From the NCBI RefSeq assembly GCF_007994135.1, contig NZ_VLKF01000001.1:1984001-2048000 (forward strand): DNA of 64,000 nt. Direction: 5' to 3'. A program made the translations under genes and the position numbers. Each line of letters begins with the position of its first letter. Position 1 is the stretch's first letter. Origin of the DNA: Modestobacter roseus (GTDB lineage Bacteria > Actinomycetota > Actinomycetes > Mycobacteriales > Geodermatophilaceae). The notes below the pieces were generated by a model that made no database searches, was not told the DNA's origin, and saw nothing but the letters and a program-made list of their open reading frames with translations. Below, piece by piece: positions 44,717 through 56,969 of this stretch.

Positions 44717-44728
44717 TAGGGTGCGGTC
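44717..44728 (+). promoter_or_regulatory. leaderless -10 element of the amidohydrolase gene
   Basis: TAGGGT at 44717-44722 lies exactly 6 nt before ATG 44729, so transcription would begin at the start codon. There is no Shine-Dalgarno match. The -35 region is not recognisable. Confidence 0.5.
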
Positions 44729-45973
44729 ATGACGCGACGCGTGTTCACCGGCGGCCAGGTCCTCGACGGCACCGGCAGCCCGGCCGGGGCCGCCGACGTC
44801 GCGGTGCAGGACGGGCGGGTCGTCGAGGTCGGCATCGGCCTGGACGGCGACGAGGTCGTCGACTGCACCGGCGCCACCGTGCTGCCCGGCCTGTTCGACT
44901 GCCACGTGCACGTGATGATCAGCGGCGTCGACACCCTGCGGCACCTGCAGACGCCGTTCAGCTACGGCTTCTTCGAGGCCGCGCAGAACCTGCGGCGCAC
45001 GCTCGCCCAGGGCATCACCTCGGTGCGTGACGCCGGCGGCGCCGACCTGGGCGTGGCCGAGGCGGTCCGGCGCGGGATCACCGCCGGGCCGCGGCTGCAG
45101 ATCGCGATCAGCATGCTGTCCCAGACCGGCGGCCACGGCGACGGGTGGCACGTCTGCGGGGCCGAGCTGCCGCTGCTGGGGCCGCACCCGGGGCGGCCGC
45201 GGACGATCGTCGACGGCCCGGACGAGATGCGCCGCACCGTGCGGGAACTGCTGCGCGCCGGCGCCGACGTCCTGAAGGTGGCCACCAGCGGCGGGGTCCT
45301 GTCCGCCCGCGACGACCCGCGCCACCCGCACTTCCGCCCCGCCGAGCTCGCCGTGCTGGTCGAGGAGGCCGACGCGGCCGGCGTCGCGGTGATGGCGCAC
45401 GCGCAGGGCGCGGAGGGGATCAAGGCCGCCGTCCGGGCCGGCATCCGCTCCATCGAGCACGGCATCTACCTCGACGACGAGGCGATCGACCTGATGCTCG
45501 ACCGCGGCACCTGGCTGGTGCCCACCCTCGCCGCACCGCGGGCCGTGCTCGCCGCCGCCGACGCCGGTGCCGCCCTCCCCGACGCCGTGGTGGCGAAGGC
45601 CCGCGCCGTGCAGGCGGTGCACGACGAGTCGGTGCGCCGGGCGGTCGACGCCGGCGTGCGGATCGCCATGGGCACCGACAGCGGGGTCGGCCCGCACGGG
45701 GACAACCTCAGCGAGCTCGGCCTGATGGCCGGCTGCGGCCTGACCCCCGAGCAGGCCTGGCACGCCACGACCCTGTCCGCGGCCCGGCTGCTCGGCGTCG
45801 CCGACACCCTCGGCAGCCTGGAGCCCGGCAAGCGGGCCGACGTCGTGGTGCTGGACGGCGACGCCCGAGACCTCACCGGGCTGACCGGGCGGGTACGGGA
45901 GGTCTGGCGGGACGGCGTGCTGGTCGCGGCGGGCGGCGCCGTCGTGGAGCCCGGGACGATCCCGCCCCGCTGA
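44729..45973 (+). CDS. metal-dependent amidohydrolase (imidazolonepropionase-like)
   Basis: A 414-residue TIM-barrel amidohydrolase. Metal ligands: DCHVHV, Lys in VLKVATSGG (possible carbamate), His in VMAHAQG and SIEHGIYL, Asp in MGTDSGVGPHG. The N- and C-terminal beta-sandwich parts (GQVLDGTGSPAG and LEPGKRADVVVLDGD) are complete. Related to Xaa-Pro dipeptidase/prolidase-like and imidazolonepropionase-like hydrolases; the true substrate is unknown. No histidine-degradation genes are nearby, so HutI is unlikely. Confidence 0.9.
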   Translation: MTRRVFTGGQVLDGTGSPAGAADVAVQDGRVVEVGIGLDGDEVVDCTGATVLPGLFDCHVHVMISGVDTLRHLQTPFSYGFFEAAQNLRRTLAQGITSVRDAGGADLGVAEAVRRGITAGPRLQIAISMLSQTGGHGDGWHVCGAELPLLGPHPGRPRTIVDGPDEMRRTVRELLRAGADVLKVATSGGVLSARDDPRHPHFRPAELAVLVEEADAAGVAVMAHAQGAEGIKAAVRAGIRSIEHGIYLDDEAIDLMLDRGTWLVPTLAAPRAVLAAADAGAALPDAVVAKARAVQAVHDESVRRAVDAGVRIAMGTDSGVGPHGDNLSELGLMAGCGLTPEQAWHATTLSAARLLGVADTLGSLEPGKRADVVVLDGDARDLTGLTGRVREVWRDGVLVAAGGAVVEPGTIPPR

Positions 45974-45984
45974 CCGGCCCCCGG

Positions 45985-47076
45985 TCAGCTCCGGCGGGGT
46001 TCCTCGACCACCTCGGCGCGGCCGGTCTCCGCGGTGTCGGGCACGGTGCGGCCGGTGGCGTCGGTCTCGACCGGCGGCTCTCCGGTGGCCGCGGCCGGGC
46101 CGGCCACCGCTTCCTCGCCGCGGGTCTTCAGCAGGCTGGCCACGGTGGCGACGACCAGGACGACGAGGATGACCGTGAGCGACAGCCAGGTGGGCACCGT
46201 GGGCACCGCGTCCAACGCCTCGCGCTCCCCGGCGAACGGGTACTGGTTCTCGTGCAGCGCCTCGAGGATCAGCTTCACGCCGATGAACGCGAGGATCACC
46301 GCCAGGCCCAGGGACAGGTAGACCAGCCGCTTGAGCAGGCCGCCGAGCAGGAAGTACAGCTGGCGCAGCCCCATCAGGGCGAAGACGTTGGCGGTGAAGA
46401 CGATGAACGCCTCGCGGGTCAGGCCGAAGATGGCCGGGATGCTGTCCAGCGCGAACAGCAGGTCGGTGGTGCCCAGCGCGAGGAACACCACGATCATCGG
46501 CGTCCAGAGCTTCTTGCCACCGTGCTCGACCCGGATCTTGCTGCCGTGGTATTCCGCGGTCATCGGGAGCACCTTCCGCATGCGGCGGATGAGCGCGTTC
46601 TCCTCGTAGTCCTCGTCCTCGTCGCGGTGCCGGACCAGGTTGATGGCGGTCCAGACCAGGAAGGCGCCGAACAGGTAGAAGACCCAGATGAACTGCTCGA
46701 TCAGGGCCGCGCCGGCCAGGATGAAGATCCCGCGGAGCACCAGCGCGATGATGATCCCGACCATCAGGACCTCTTGCTGCAGCTTCCGGGGCACCTGGAA
46801 GCGGGCCATGATGATCACGAAGACGAACAGGTTGTCGACCGAGAGCGAGTACTCGGTCAGCCAGCCGGCGTAGAACTCGGTGGCGAACGCCCCGTCGGTG
46901 AAGGCGAGCAGCAGCAGCCCGAACAGCAGCGCCAGCCCCACGTAGAAGCTGACCCAGCCGGTCGCCTCCTTCACGGAGGGCTCGTGCGGTCGACGGGCGA
47001 CGATGGCGAGGTCGGCGAGCAGCAGGACGGTCAGCCCCACGAACGTCGAGATCTCGAACCAGACGGGGAGCTCCAC
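45985..47076 (-). CDS. TerC-family integral membrane protein (paralogue 1)
   Basis: A 363-residue TerC protein with about nine membrane segments. The hallmarks are YSLSVDNLFVFVIIMARF and LLFALDSIPAIFGLTREAF, each carrying a membrane-embedded Asp next to Asn or Ser, as needed for metal transport. A cytosolic loop (RHRDEDEDYEENALIRRMRK) splits the protein. The C-terminal 60 residues are a hydrophilic Glu/Ala/Thr-rich tail. Known TerC proteins export Mn2+ or work with secretion partners. GTG 47076 opens at ELPVWFEISTFVGLT. About half its residues seem shared with the next gene, so a tandem duplication is likely. Confidence 0.92.
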   Translation of the reverse strand: MELPVWFEISTFVGLTVLLLADLAIVARRPHEPSVKEATGWVSFYVGLALLFGLLLLAFTDGAFATEFYAGWLTEYSLSVDNLFVFVIIMARFQVPRKLQQEVLMVGIIIALVLRGIFILAGAALIEQFIWVFYLFGAFLVWTAINLVRHRDEDEDYEENALIRRMRKVLPMTAEYHGSKIRVEHGGKKLWTPMIVVFLALGTTDLLFALDSIPAIFGLTREAFIVFTANVFALMGLRQLYFLLGGLLKRLVYLSLGLAVILAFIGVKLILEALHENQYPFAGEREALDAVPTVPTWLSLTVILVVLVVATVASLLKTRGEEAVAGPAAATGEPPVETDATGRTVPDTAETGRAEVVEEPRRS

Positions 47077-47122
47077 GTGCCGGCACTCTACAAGTCGGTT
47101 GCGCCAACCACCCGGCAGACGC

Positions 47123-47180
47123 GGGGTGGCCCCCGCCACCCCGTCCCGCCGACCGATCCGGAGGTCGGTCGGCGGGACGG
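47123..47180 (-). terminator. tandem hairpins after terC paralogue 2
   Basis: A perfect 16-bp stem (CCGTCCCGCCGACCGA with 47165-47180, 8-nt loop) lies 5 bp past the stop. It is followed by a second stem GGGGTGGC-cccc-GCCACCCC at 47123-47142. Together they should isolate the upstream TerC gene from the downstream paralogue. Confidence 0.8.
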
Positions 47181-47185
47181 AGCGC

Positions 47186-48331
47186 TCAGCTGCGGTCGGG
47201 CCCGTCCCGGTCGGCGACCGCCGCCTGACGCGGCTCCGGCAGGCCGTCCCCGGCCGCCCGCTCCGGGTCGCCGGGGGCACCGATGTTCCGTCCGGTCCGG
47301 TCGGCGCCGGGGTCGCCCGCACCGGGGTGGCCGGCCCCTGCGCGCCCGGCCCGACGGGCCTCGTCCTTCTTGTTCTTCCGCAGGCTGGCCACGGTGGTGA
47401 CGATCAGGGTGAGCAGGATGACCAGCAGGGAGAGCCAGGTCGGGATCTCCGGGATGGCCGTGATGTGCTCACCACCGTTGAGGAACGGCAGCTCGTTCTC
47501 GTGCAGCGCGTGGATGACCAGCTTGATCCCGATGAAGCCGAGGATCACGGCGAGGCCGTAGGCGAGGTAGACCAGCTTGTCGAGCAGCCCGTCGAGCAGG
47601 AAGAACAACTGACGCAGACCCAGCAGCGCGAAGGCGTTGGCGGTGAAGACCAGGTAGGTCTCCTGGGTGAGGCCGAAGATCGCCGGGATGGAGTCGACGG
47701 CGAACAGGATGTCGGCGCTGCCGATGGCGATCAGCGCGATGGCCAGCGGGGTGATGTAGCGCTTGCCCTTGATCTTCGTGGTCAGCCGGTCGGAGTGGTA
47801 CTCCTCGGTCGTCGGCAGCACCTTGCGGGTCAGCCGCAGGACGGCGTTCTCCTTGAACTCCTCGTCCTCGTCGTGCCCACCGCTGCGCGCCTGCGCGATC
47901 GCGGTCCAGATCAGGAAGCCGCCGAAGACGTAGAAGATCCAGCTGAAGTTCTCGATGGCCGCGGCGCCGACGAAGATGAACAGCGTCCGCAGCACCAGGG
48001 CGAAGGCGATGCCGAAGAGCAGCACCTTCTGCTGCAGCTCCCGGGGCACGGCGAAGCTGGCCATGATCAGCACGAACACGAAGAGGTTGTCGACCGAGAG
48101 GCTCTTCTCGGTGACCCAGCCGGCGAAGTACTCACCGCCGTACGTCCCGCCGGCGAACCAGAGCACCAGCAGACCGAAGACAAGCGCGATGCCCACGTAG
48201 ACCGCCGACCAGGTGGCCGACTCCTTCAGCGTGGGGGCGTGCGGGGTGCGGACGTGTCCGACGAAGTCGAACACCAGCATCCCGATGATGGCGGCGACGG
48301 TGATCGCCCAGACCCAGAGTGGGACGTCCAA
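47186..48331 (-). CDS. TerC-family integral membrane protein (paralogue 2, riboswitch-controlled)
   Basis: A 381-residue TerC with nine membrane segments, motifs KSLSVDNLFVFVLIMASF and ILFAVDSIPAIFGLTQET, the charged loop SGGHDEDEEFKENAVLRLTR, and a 70-residue Gly/Ala/Arg/Asp-rich tail. A Mn2+ riboswitch lies directly upstream, so the likely role is Mn2+ export or handling under Mn2+ excess. I prefer the TTG at 48331 (DVPLWVWAITVAA) because GGAGGAAA lies 9 nt upstream; that site would be inside the coding region if the in-frame GTG at 48352 were used. Confidence 0.92.
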   Translation of the reverse strand: MDVPLWVWAITVAAIIGMLVFDFVGHVRTPHAPTLKESATWSAVYVGIALVFGLLVLWFAGGTYGGEYFAGWVTEKSLSVDNLFVFVLIMASFAVPRELQQKVLLFGIAFALVLRTLFIFVGAAAIENFSWIFYVFGGFLIWTAIAQARSGGHDEDEEFKENAVLRLTRKVLPTTEEYHSDRLTTKIKGKRYITPLAIALIAIGSADILFAVDSIPAIFGLTQETYLVFTANAFALLGLRQLFFLLDGLLDKLVYLAYGLAVILGFIGIKLVIHALHENELPFLNGGEHITAIPEIPTWLSLLVILLTLIVTTVASLRKNKKDEARRAGRAGAGHPGAGDPGADRTGRNIGAPGDPERAAGDGLPEPRQAAVADRDGPDRS

Positions 48332-48361
48332 GACAGGTTTCCTCCGGTTCACTGGCAGGCG

Positions 48362-48471
48362 TCAGTACCGGAGGTCTCTCCCGCCGCCCGGGGATCCGGG
48401 TCGACCGACAGGGCCGGGGTCGGTGACCCGTGCTGACGACGCCTGCCGCGCAGGGATACTCCCCTCCACGT
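48362..48471 (-). promoter_or_regulatory. yybP-ykoY-type Mn2+ riboswitch
   Basis: The minus strand shows the conserved boxes of this class in order: GAGGGGAGTATCCC (GGGGAGTA box near 48457-48464), CGTCGTCAGCACGG, and GGGAGAGACCTCCGG (GAGACCT box near 48371-48383). Known yybP-ykoY RNAs bind Mn2+ and control TerC and other Mn2+ exporters. GGCAGGCG just after the first box can also pair with CGCCTGCC (48352-48360) near the TerC ribosome site, a likely expression switch. Confidence 0.85.
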
Positions 48472-48635
48472 AGGACTCGATCACCACCGGCAGCGGCCGC
48501 GCTGCCACTTGGTGCGCCCGCAGTGCGAGTCCGGGGGTCCCAACGTCCAGCCCGCGCACAGAGTTCCCGCCGCGCCCGGCCCCCTTGCCGGGCCCATCGC
48601 GAGCGGGCGAGCGGTCGGGGCGAGGGGGTCCTTGG

Positions 48636-50765
<2,130 letters not shown>

Positions 50766-51066
50766 GGGACGACGGTACGACGCGGGTGTGACAGAACGGT
50801 CCGCCGGAACCGTCGGCGTCCGGAGGAGGCGTGCGGACCGGGGCCGCCAAGATCGTCCCGTGCCTCCGCAGGGGGCACACTGCGAGGTGACCTGCCCGGA
50901 ACGCCCCGGCGACGTGTCCCAGCCACCGCGGCACAGTGGTGGAGGCGACAGGTGTGATCGCGGCCCGTTGCGGGCATCCGACGGCGAACCCCCGGCCCGG
51001 TCACGGACCGGGGGTGTGACGCCAGCCCCCAGCCCGGGGGCCTCAGCCAGGAGGACGACCTCTCCC
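50766..51066. other. divergent intergenic region uvrB / treX
   Basis: 301 bp without a gene. It holds the uvrB -10 candidate (TACCGT, minus, 50772-50777), a near-palindromic ACGGT/ACCGT pair around 50793-50811, and a hairpin ACCCCCGG/CCGGGGGT (50988-51015). AGGAGG near 51049 serves treX. No SOS box of the GAAC-N4-GTTC type is visible, although uvrB is often SOS-controlled. Confidence 0.5.
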
Positions 51067-53178
51067 ATGACCACCCAGGTGTGGCCCGGTTCCGACTACC
51101 CGCTCGGTGCGACCTACGACGGCACGGGCACGAACTTCGCCATCTACAGCGAGGTCGCCGAGAAGGTCGAGCTCTGCCTCTTCGACGACCAGGGCACCGA
51201 GGAGCGCGTCCGGCTGCCCGAGCGCGACGCGTTCGTCTGGCACGCCTTCCTGCCGGGGATCCAGCCCGGCCAGCGCTACGGCTTCCGGGTGTACGGGCCC
51301 AACGACCCGGCCCAGGGCCTGCGCTGCAACCCGAACAAGCTGCTGCTCGACCCCTACGCCAAGGCGATCGACGGGCAGATCGACTGGGACGAGTCGGTGT
51401 TCGGCTACCACTTCGAGACCGGCGAGCGGAACGACGACGACTCGGCCGCGCACATGCCGAAGTCCGTCGTCGTCAGCCCGTTCTTCGACTGGGGCACCGA
51501 CCGCCCGCCGAAGACCCCGTACCAGAAGACCGTCATCTACGAGGCCCACGTCAAGGGCCTGACGATGACCCACCCCCGGGTGCCGGAGGACCTGCGCGGC
51601 ACCTACGCCGGCATCGCGCACCCGGCGGTCATCGAGCACCTCACCGACCTCGGGGTGACCGCCATCGAGCTGATGCCGGTGCACCAGTTCGTGCAGGACG
51701 ACACCCTGCTGCAGAAGGGCCTGCGCAACTACTGGGGCTACAACACCATCGGGTTCTTCGCCCCGCACAACGAGTACGCCCAGTCGACCGACGGGCAGCA
51801 GGTGCAGGAGTTCAAGGGCATGGTCCGCGCCCTGCACGAGGCGGGCATCGAGGTCATCCTCGACGTCGTCTACAACCACACCGCCGAGGGCAACCACATG
51901 GGGCCCACCCTGTCGTTCAAGGGCATCGACAACCGGGCGTACTACCGGCTGGTCGAGGGCGACGAGCAGTACTACATGGACACCACCGGCACGGGGAACT
52001 CGCTCAACGTGCGCGACCCGCAGTCGCTGCAGCTGATCATGGACTCGCTGCGCTACTGGGTCACCGAGATGCACGTCGACGGGTTCCGCTTCGACCTCGC
52101 CTCCACCCTGGCCCGCCAGTTCCACGAGGTCGACCGGCTGTCGGCCTTCTTCGACCTGGTGCACCAGGACCCGATCGTCAGCCAGGTCAAGCTCATCGCC
52201 GAGCCCTGGGACGTCGGCGACGGCGGCTACCAGGTCGGCAACTTCCCGGCGCTGTGGACGGAGTGGAACGGCAAGTACCGGGACAGCGTGCGCGACTACT
52301 GGCGCGGCGAGGAGGGCACGCTCGGCGAGTTCGCCAGCCGCATCTCCGGCTCCGCCGACCTGTACCAGCACGCCGGCCGCCGGCCGGTGGCGAGCATCAA
52401 CTTCGTCACCGCGCACGACGGGTTCACCATCAACGACCTGGTCTCGTACAACGAGAAGCACAACGAGGCCAACGGCGAGGGCAACAACGACGGCGAGAGC
52501 CACAACCGCAGCTGGAACCACGGTGTCGAGGGCCCGACGAAGGACCCGGAGGTCCTGGAGCTGCGCGCCCGGCAGCGGCGCAACTTCATCGCCACGCTGA
52601 TGCTCTCCCAGGGCGTGCCGATGCTGCTGCACGGCGACGAGCTGGGCCGCACCCAGAACGGCAACAACAACGGCTACTGCCAGGACTCCGAGCTGACCTG
52701 GATCGACTGGGACAACGTCGACGAGGGCCTGCTGGAGTTCACCAAGCTGGTCACCCGGCTGCGCACCGACCACCCGACGTTCCGCCGTCGCCGCTTCTTC
52801 CACGGGCGCCCGGTGCCGTGGGAGGAGAGCGACCCGCAGCAGGACATCGCCTGGCTGGGCGCCGACGGCGAGCCGATGGACGACGCGGACTGGTCCGACG
52901 GCTCGGCCAAGTCGGTGGCCATGTACCTCAACGGCCACGGCATCCGGGAGATGGACGACCGCGGCGAGTACGTCAGCGACGACCACTTCTACCTGGCGTT
53001 CAACGCCTCGCACGAGGCGATGGACTTCACCCTGCCCGGCGAGGACTACGCCGAGGAGTGGACGCTCGTGGTCGACACCGCCGAGCTGGGCGAGGTGGAG
53101 CCGGTCACGCTGAAGGCCGGCGCGAAGGTCACCCTGCCGGCGCGGTCGACGGTGGTCCTGCAGGCGGCCGCCTCGTGA
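51067..53178 (+). CDS. treX: glycogen debranching enzyme (TreX/GlgX)
   Basis: A 703-residue GH13 isoamylase-type enzyme that removes side chains from glycogen or maltodextrin, supplying linear substrate for TreY. N-terminal CBM48 ([20 protein letters not shown]), then [14 protein letters not shown], nucleophile in [11 protein letters not shown], acid/base in [15 protein letters not shown], and [15 protein letters not shown]. Continuous sequence and length are typical. ATG 51067 follows AGGAGG at about 12 nt. The stop overlaps the treY start as GTGA. Confidence 0.94.
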   Translation: MTTQVWPGSDYPLGATYDGTGTNFAIYSEVAEKVELCLFDDQGTEERVRLPERDAFVWHAFLPGIQPGQRYGFRVYGPNDPAQGLRCNPNKLLLDPYAKAIDGQIDWDESVFGYHFETGERNDDDSAAHMPKSVVVSPFFDWGTDRPPKTPYQKTVIYEAHVKGLTMTHPRVPEDLRGTYAGIAHPAVIEHLTDLGVTAIELMPVHQFVQDDTLLQKGLRNYWGYNTIGFFAPHNEYAQSTDGQQVQEFKGMVRALHEAGIEVILDVVYNHTAEGNHMGPTLSFKGIDNRAYYRLVEGDEQYYMDTTGTGNSLNVRDPQSLQLIMDSLRYWVTEMHVDGFRFDLASTLARQFHEVDRLSAFFDLVHQDPIVSQVKLIAEPWDVGDGGYQVGNFPALWTEWNGKYRDSVRDYWRGEEGTLGEFASRISGSADLYQHAGRRPVASINFVTAHDGFTINDLVSYNEKHNEANGEGNNDGESHNRSWNHGVEGPTKDPEVLELRARQRRNFIATLMLSQGVPMLLHGDELGRTQNGNNNGYCQDSELTWIDWDNVDEGLLEFTKLVTRLRTDHPTFRRRRFFHGRPVPWEESDPQQDIAWLGADGEPMDDADWSDGSAKSVAMYLNGHGIREMDDRGEYVSDDHFYLAFNASHEAMDFTLPGEDYAEEWTLVVDTAELGEVEPVTLKAGAKVTLPARSTVVLQAAAS

Positions 53179-55499
53179 CGACGCCGTCCACCGACGACCG
53201 CGGCCGGGAGGTGCCCTCGGGCACCTACCGGCTGCAGGTGACCGCCGACTTCACCCTCGACGACGCGGCGTCGGTGGCCGGCTACCTGGCCGACCTCGGG
53301 GTGAGCCACGCCTACTCCTCACCGCTGCTGCGCTCCGCCGCCGGCAGCACCCACGGGTACGACACCACCGACCACGGGCACATCGACGAGCCGCGCGGCG
53401 GACGGGCCGGCCTCGACCGGTTCGTCGCCCAGCTGCACGAGCACGGTCTCGGCCTGGTCCTGGACCTGGTGCCCAACCACATGGGCGTGGCCGACGCGCA
53501 CGAGTCCGGCTGGTGGTGGGACGTGCTGCAGCACGGCCGCGACAGCGCCCACGCCGGCGCGGTCGACATCGACTGGGACTTCGGCGGCGGCAAGGTCCGC
53601 ATCCCGACCCTGGGCAGCGCCGACGACGTCTCCGCGCTGGAGGTCATCGACGGGGAGCTGCGGTACTACGACAACCGCTTCCCCATCGCGCCGGGCACCG
53701 AGGGCGGGACGCCGCAGGAGGTGCACAGCCGCCAGCACTACGAGCTGGTCGACTGGCGCCGCGCCGACGACCAGCTGAACTACCGCCGGTTCTTCGCGAT
53801 CAACACCCTCGCCGGGCTGCGGGTGGAGGACCCGGAGGTCTTCCGGGCCACCCACGCGCTGGTCGTCGAACTGGTGGAGAACGGCGCGGTCGACGCCCTC
53901 CGCATCGACCACCCGGACGGGCTGGCCGACCCGAAGGGCTACCTGGACGCCCTCGCCGCGGCCACCGGCAGCCGGTGGACCGTGGTGGAGAAGATCCTCG
54001 AACCCGGCGAGGAGCTGCCCGACAGCTGGCAGACGGCCGGGACGACCGGGTACGACGCGCTCGCCGAGGTCGACGAGGTGCTCGTCGACCCGGCCGGGGA
54101 GCCCGCGTTCACCGCGCTGGACACCGAGCTGGCCGGCCGCCGGGTCGACTACGCGCAGCTGGTGCACGACTGCAAGCGCGAGGTCACCGACGGGATGCTC
54201 GGCTCCGAGGTGGCCCGGCTGCAGCGGATCATCGGCGACCTGTCCGGCGTGCCGGCCGAGCAGGTGACCGAGGGGCTGGCCGAGCTGCTGGCCTCCTTCC
54301 CGGTCTACCGCAGCTACCTGCCCGACGGCCGCGCCCACCTGGACGAGACGGTGGCGGCGGTCAAGGTGCGACGACCGGACCTGACCGCCGCCGTCGACGC
54401 GCTGCACCCGCTGCTCGGCTCGGCCGGCACCGAGCTGGCGACCCGCTTCGAGCAGACCTCCGGTCCGGTGATGGCCAAGGGCGTGGAGGACAGCGCGTAC
54501 TACCGGTGGGCGCGCTTCGTCGCGCTCAACGAGGTGGGCGGCGACCCGGCGCGGTTCGGCAGCACGGTGGCCGAGTTCCACGACGCCCAGCGGCACCGCG
54601 CGGAGCGCCGGCCGGAGTCGATGACCACCCTCTCCACGCACGACACCAAGCGCAGCGAGGACGTCCGGGCCCGGTTGGCGGTGCTGGCCGAGATCCCCGG
54701 CGAGTGGGCCGGCCTGGTCCGCGGCTGGCTGGGCCGGCACCCGCTGGCCGACCGGTCGCTGGCGCACCTGGTGTGGCAGAACCTGGTCGGCGCCTGGCCG
54801 CTGTCCCGGGAGCGGGCGCACGCCTACGTGGAGAAGGCGGCCCGGGAGGCCGGCACCTCGACCACCTGGACCAACCCGGTGCCGGAGTTCGAGGACCAGC
54901 TGCACGCGCTGGTCGACGCGGCGTTCGACGACGCGACGACGCACGCGGAGATCGAGCGGTTCGTGGCCCGCATCGCGCCCTCCGGGTGGTCGAACTCGCT
55001 GTCGCAGAAGCTGCTGCAGCTGACCATCGCCGGCGTCCCCGACGTCTACCAGGGCACCGAGCTGTGGGACTTCTCGCTGGTCGACCCGGACAACCGCCGT
55101 CCGGTCGACTACGACCTGCGGCGCCGGCTGCTCGCCCGGCTCGACGAGGGCTGGGTGCCACCGGTCGACGCCGAGGGCGCGGCGAAGCTGCTCGTCGTCT
55201 CGCGCGCCCTGCGCCACCGGCGGGAGCACCCGGAGGCCTTCGCCGGATACGCCCCGGTACAGGCCACCGGGTCGGCCGCCGACCACGCCGTCGCCTTCGA
55301 CCGGGGCGGCGTGGTGACCGTGGCGACCCGGTTGCCCGTGCGCCTGGCCGGGACCGGCTGGGGCGACACCGGGCTGGCGCTGCCGACCGGGGCGTGGCGT
55401 GACCTGCTCACCGGCACCCGGGTGGTCTCCGACGCCGGCGGCGTCCGGGCCGCGGAGCTGCTCGCGCAGCTGCCGGTGGCCCTGCTGGTCCGCGACTGA
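53175..55499 (+). CDS. treY: maltooligosyl trehalose synthase
   Basis: A 774-residue GH13 enzyme that isomerises the reducing-end glucose of a maltodextrin into a trehalosyl unit. VPSGTYRLQ start, [30 protein letters not shown], nucleophile in [16 protein letters not shown], acid/base in [14 protein letters not shown], and [18 protein letters not shown] are characteristic. GTG 53175 forms GTGA with the treX stop, so both are made from one mRNA. TreZ, its usual partner, is 1.5 kb downstream on the same strand, separated by an Rpf gene. Confidence 0.96.
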   Translation: MTTPSTDDRGREVPSGTYRLQVTADFTLDDAASVAGYLADLGVSHAYSSPLLRSAAGSTHGYDTTDHGHIDEPRGGRAGLDRFVAQLHEHGLGLVLDLVPNHMGVADAHESGWWWDVLQHGRDSAHAGAVDIDWDFGGGKVRIPTLGSADDVSALEVIDGELRYYDNRFPIAPGTEGGTPQEVHSRQHYELVDWRRADDQLNYRRFFAINTLAGLRVEDPEVFRATHALVVELVENGAVDALRIDHPDGLADPKGYLDALAAATGSRWTVVEKILEPGEELPDSWQTAGTTGYDALAEVDEVLVDPAGEPAFTALDTELAGRRVDYAQLVHDCKREVTDGMLGSEVARLQRIIGDLSGVPAEQVTEGLAELLASFPVYRSYLPDGRAHLDETVAAVKVRRPDLTAAVDALHPLLGSAGTELATRFEQTSGPVMAKGVEDSAYYRWARFVALNEVGGDPARFGSTVAEFHDAQRHRAERRPESMTTLSTHDTKRSEDVRARLAVLAEIPGEWAGLVRGWLGRHPLADRSLAHLVWQNLVGAWPLSRERAHAYVEKAAREAGTSTTWTNPVPEFEDQLHALVDAAFDDATTHAEIERFVARIAPSGWSNSLSQKLLQLTIAGVPDVYQGTELWDFSLVDPDNRRPVDYDLRRRLLARLDEGWVPPVDAEGAAKLLVVSRALRHRREHPEAFAGYAPVQATGSAADHAVAFDRGGVVTVATRLPVRLAGTGWGDTGLALPTGAWRDLLTGTRVVSDAGGVRAAELLAQLPVALLVRD

Positions 55500-55504
55500 C
55501 CGAC

Positions 55505-55535
55505 GACCGGCGGCCGGGGACACCGGCCGCCGGTC
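55505..55535 (+). terminator. treX-treY terminator hairpin
   Basis: Perfect 13-bp stem GACCGGCGGCCGG-ggaca-CCGGCCGCCGGTC starting 6 bp after the treY stop. It separates treXY from the downstream Rpf unit. It slightly overlaps the end of the small minus-strand gene. Confidence 0.8.
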
Positions 55536-55731
55536 ACGCCGCGCGCAGGCCCGCCGGGCCCACCGGCAGGACGGGTCGGCGGGCGCCGGGTGCGCGCTCC
55601 GCCACCACCGGTCGTCCGAGCACGTCGACGTCCAGGCCCAGCGGCACGGTGACCGCCGCCGCGACCGTCCAGCCGACCACCCGCGCCACGGCGGCGCACG
55701 TCGCCAAGGTCCTCGTCGTCCGCATGCTCAT
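55534..55731 (-). CDS. possible 65-aa small secreted or membrane peptide
   Basis: Unknown. GGGAG lies 6 nt before ATG 55731, a good ribosome site. The product begins basic (MSMRTTRT), followed by a signal-like or membrane segment (LATCAAVARVVGWTVAAAVTV) and a short Arg/Pro/Gly-rich tail. No conserved motif. It could be a chance open frame in GC-rich DNA, so confidence is modest. Confidence 0.35.
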   Translation of the reverse strand: MSMRTTRTLATCAAVARVVGWTVAAAVTVPLGLDVDVLGRPVVAERAPGARRPVLPVGPAGLRAA

Positions 55732-56838
<1,107 letters not shown>

Positions 56839-56844
56839 CCGATG

Positions 56845-56880
56845 GCCGGGTGGCCGGGGCCGTCGCCCCGGCCACCCGGC
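56845..56880 (+). terminator. rpf terminator hairpin
   Basis: Perfect 16-bp stem GCCGGGTGGCCGGGGC-cgtc-GCCCCGGCCACCCGGC with a 4-nt loop, 7 bp after the rpf stop codon. It separates rpf from treZ. Confidence 0.85.
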
Positions 56881-56969
56881 TCCCGCGGGGTGGCGCGCGG
56901 CACGGTTGACCGGGCGCCGGGCGGGCATGATCGGGCAGCCATCCCCGTCCCGCCCCAGGAGGACCCCGC

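Noticed and set aside
46331-48473. Plus-strand open frames opposite the TerC genes
   Set aside because: Shadow frames with no ribosome sites and no recognisable domains.
50793-50811. SOS (LexA) box upstream of uvrB
   Set aside because: The inverted pair there is ACGGT/ACCGT and does not match the GAAC-N4-GTTC core of actinobacterial SOS boxes.
51081-53174. Extension of the treY frame back through all of treX
   Set aside because: Low-complexity Arg/Gly translation; treX is the real gene there and treY starts at GTG 53175.
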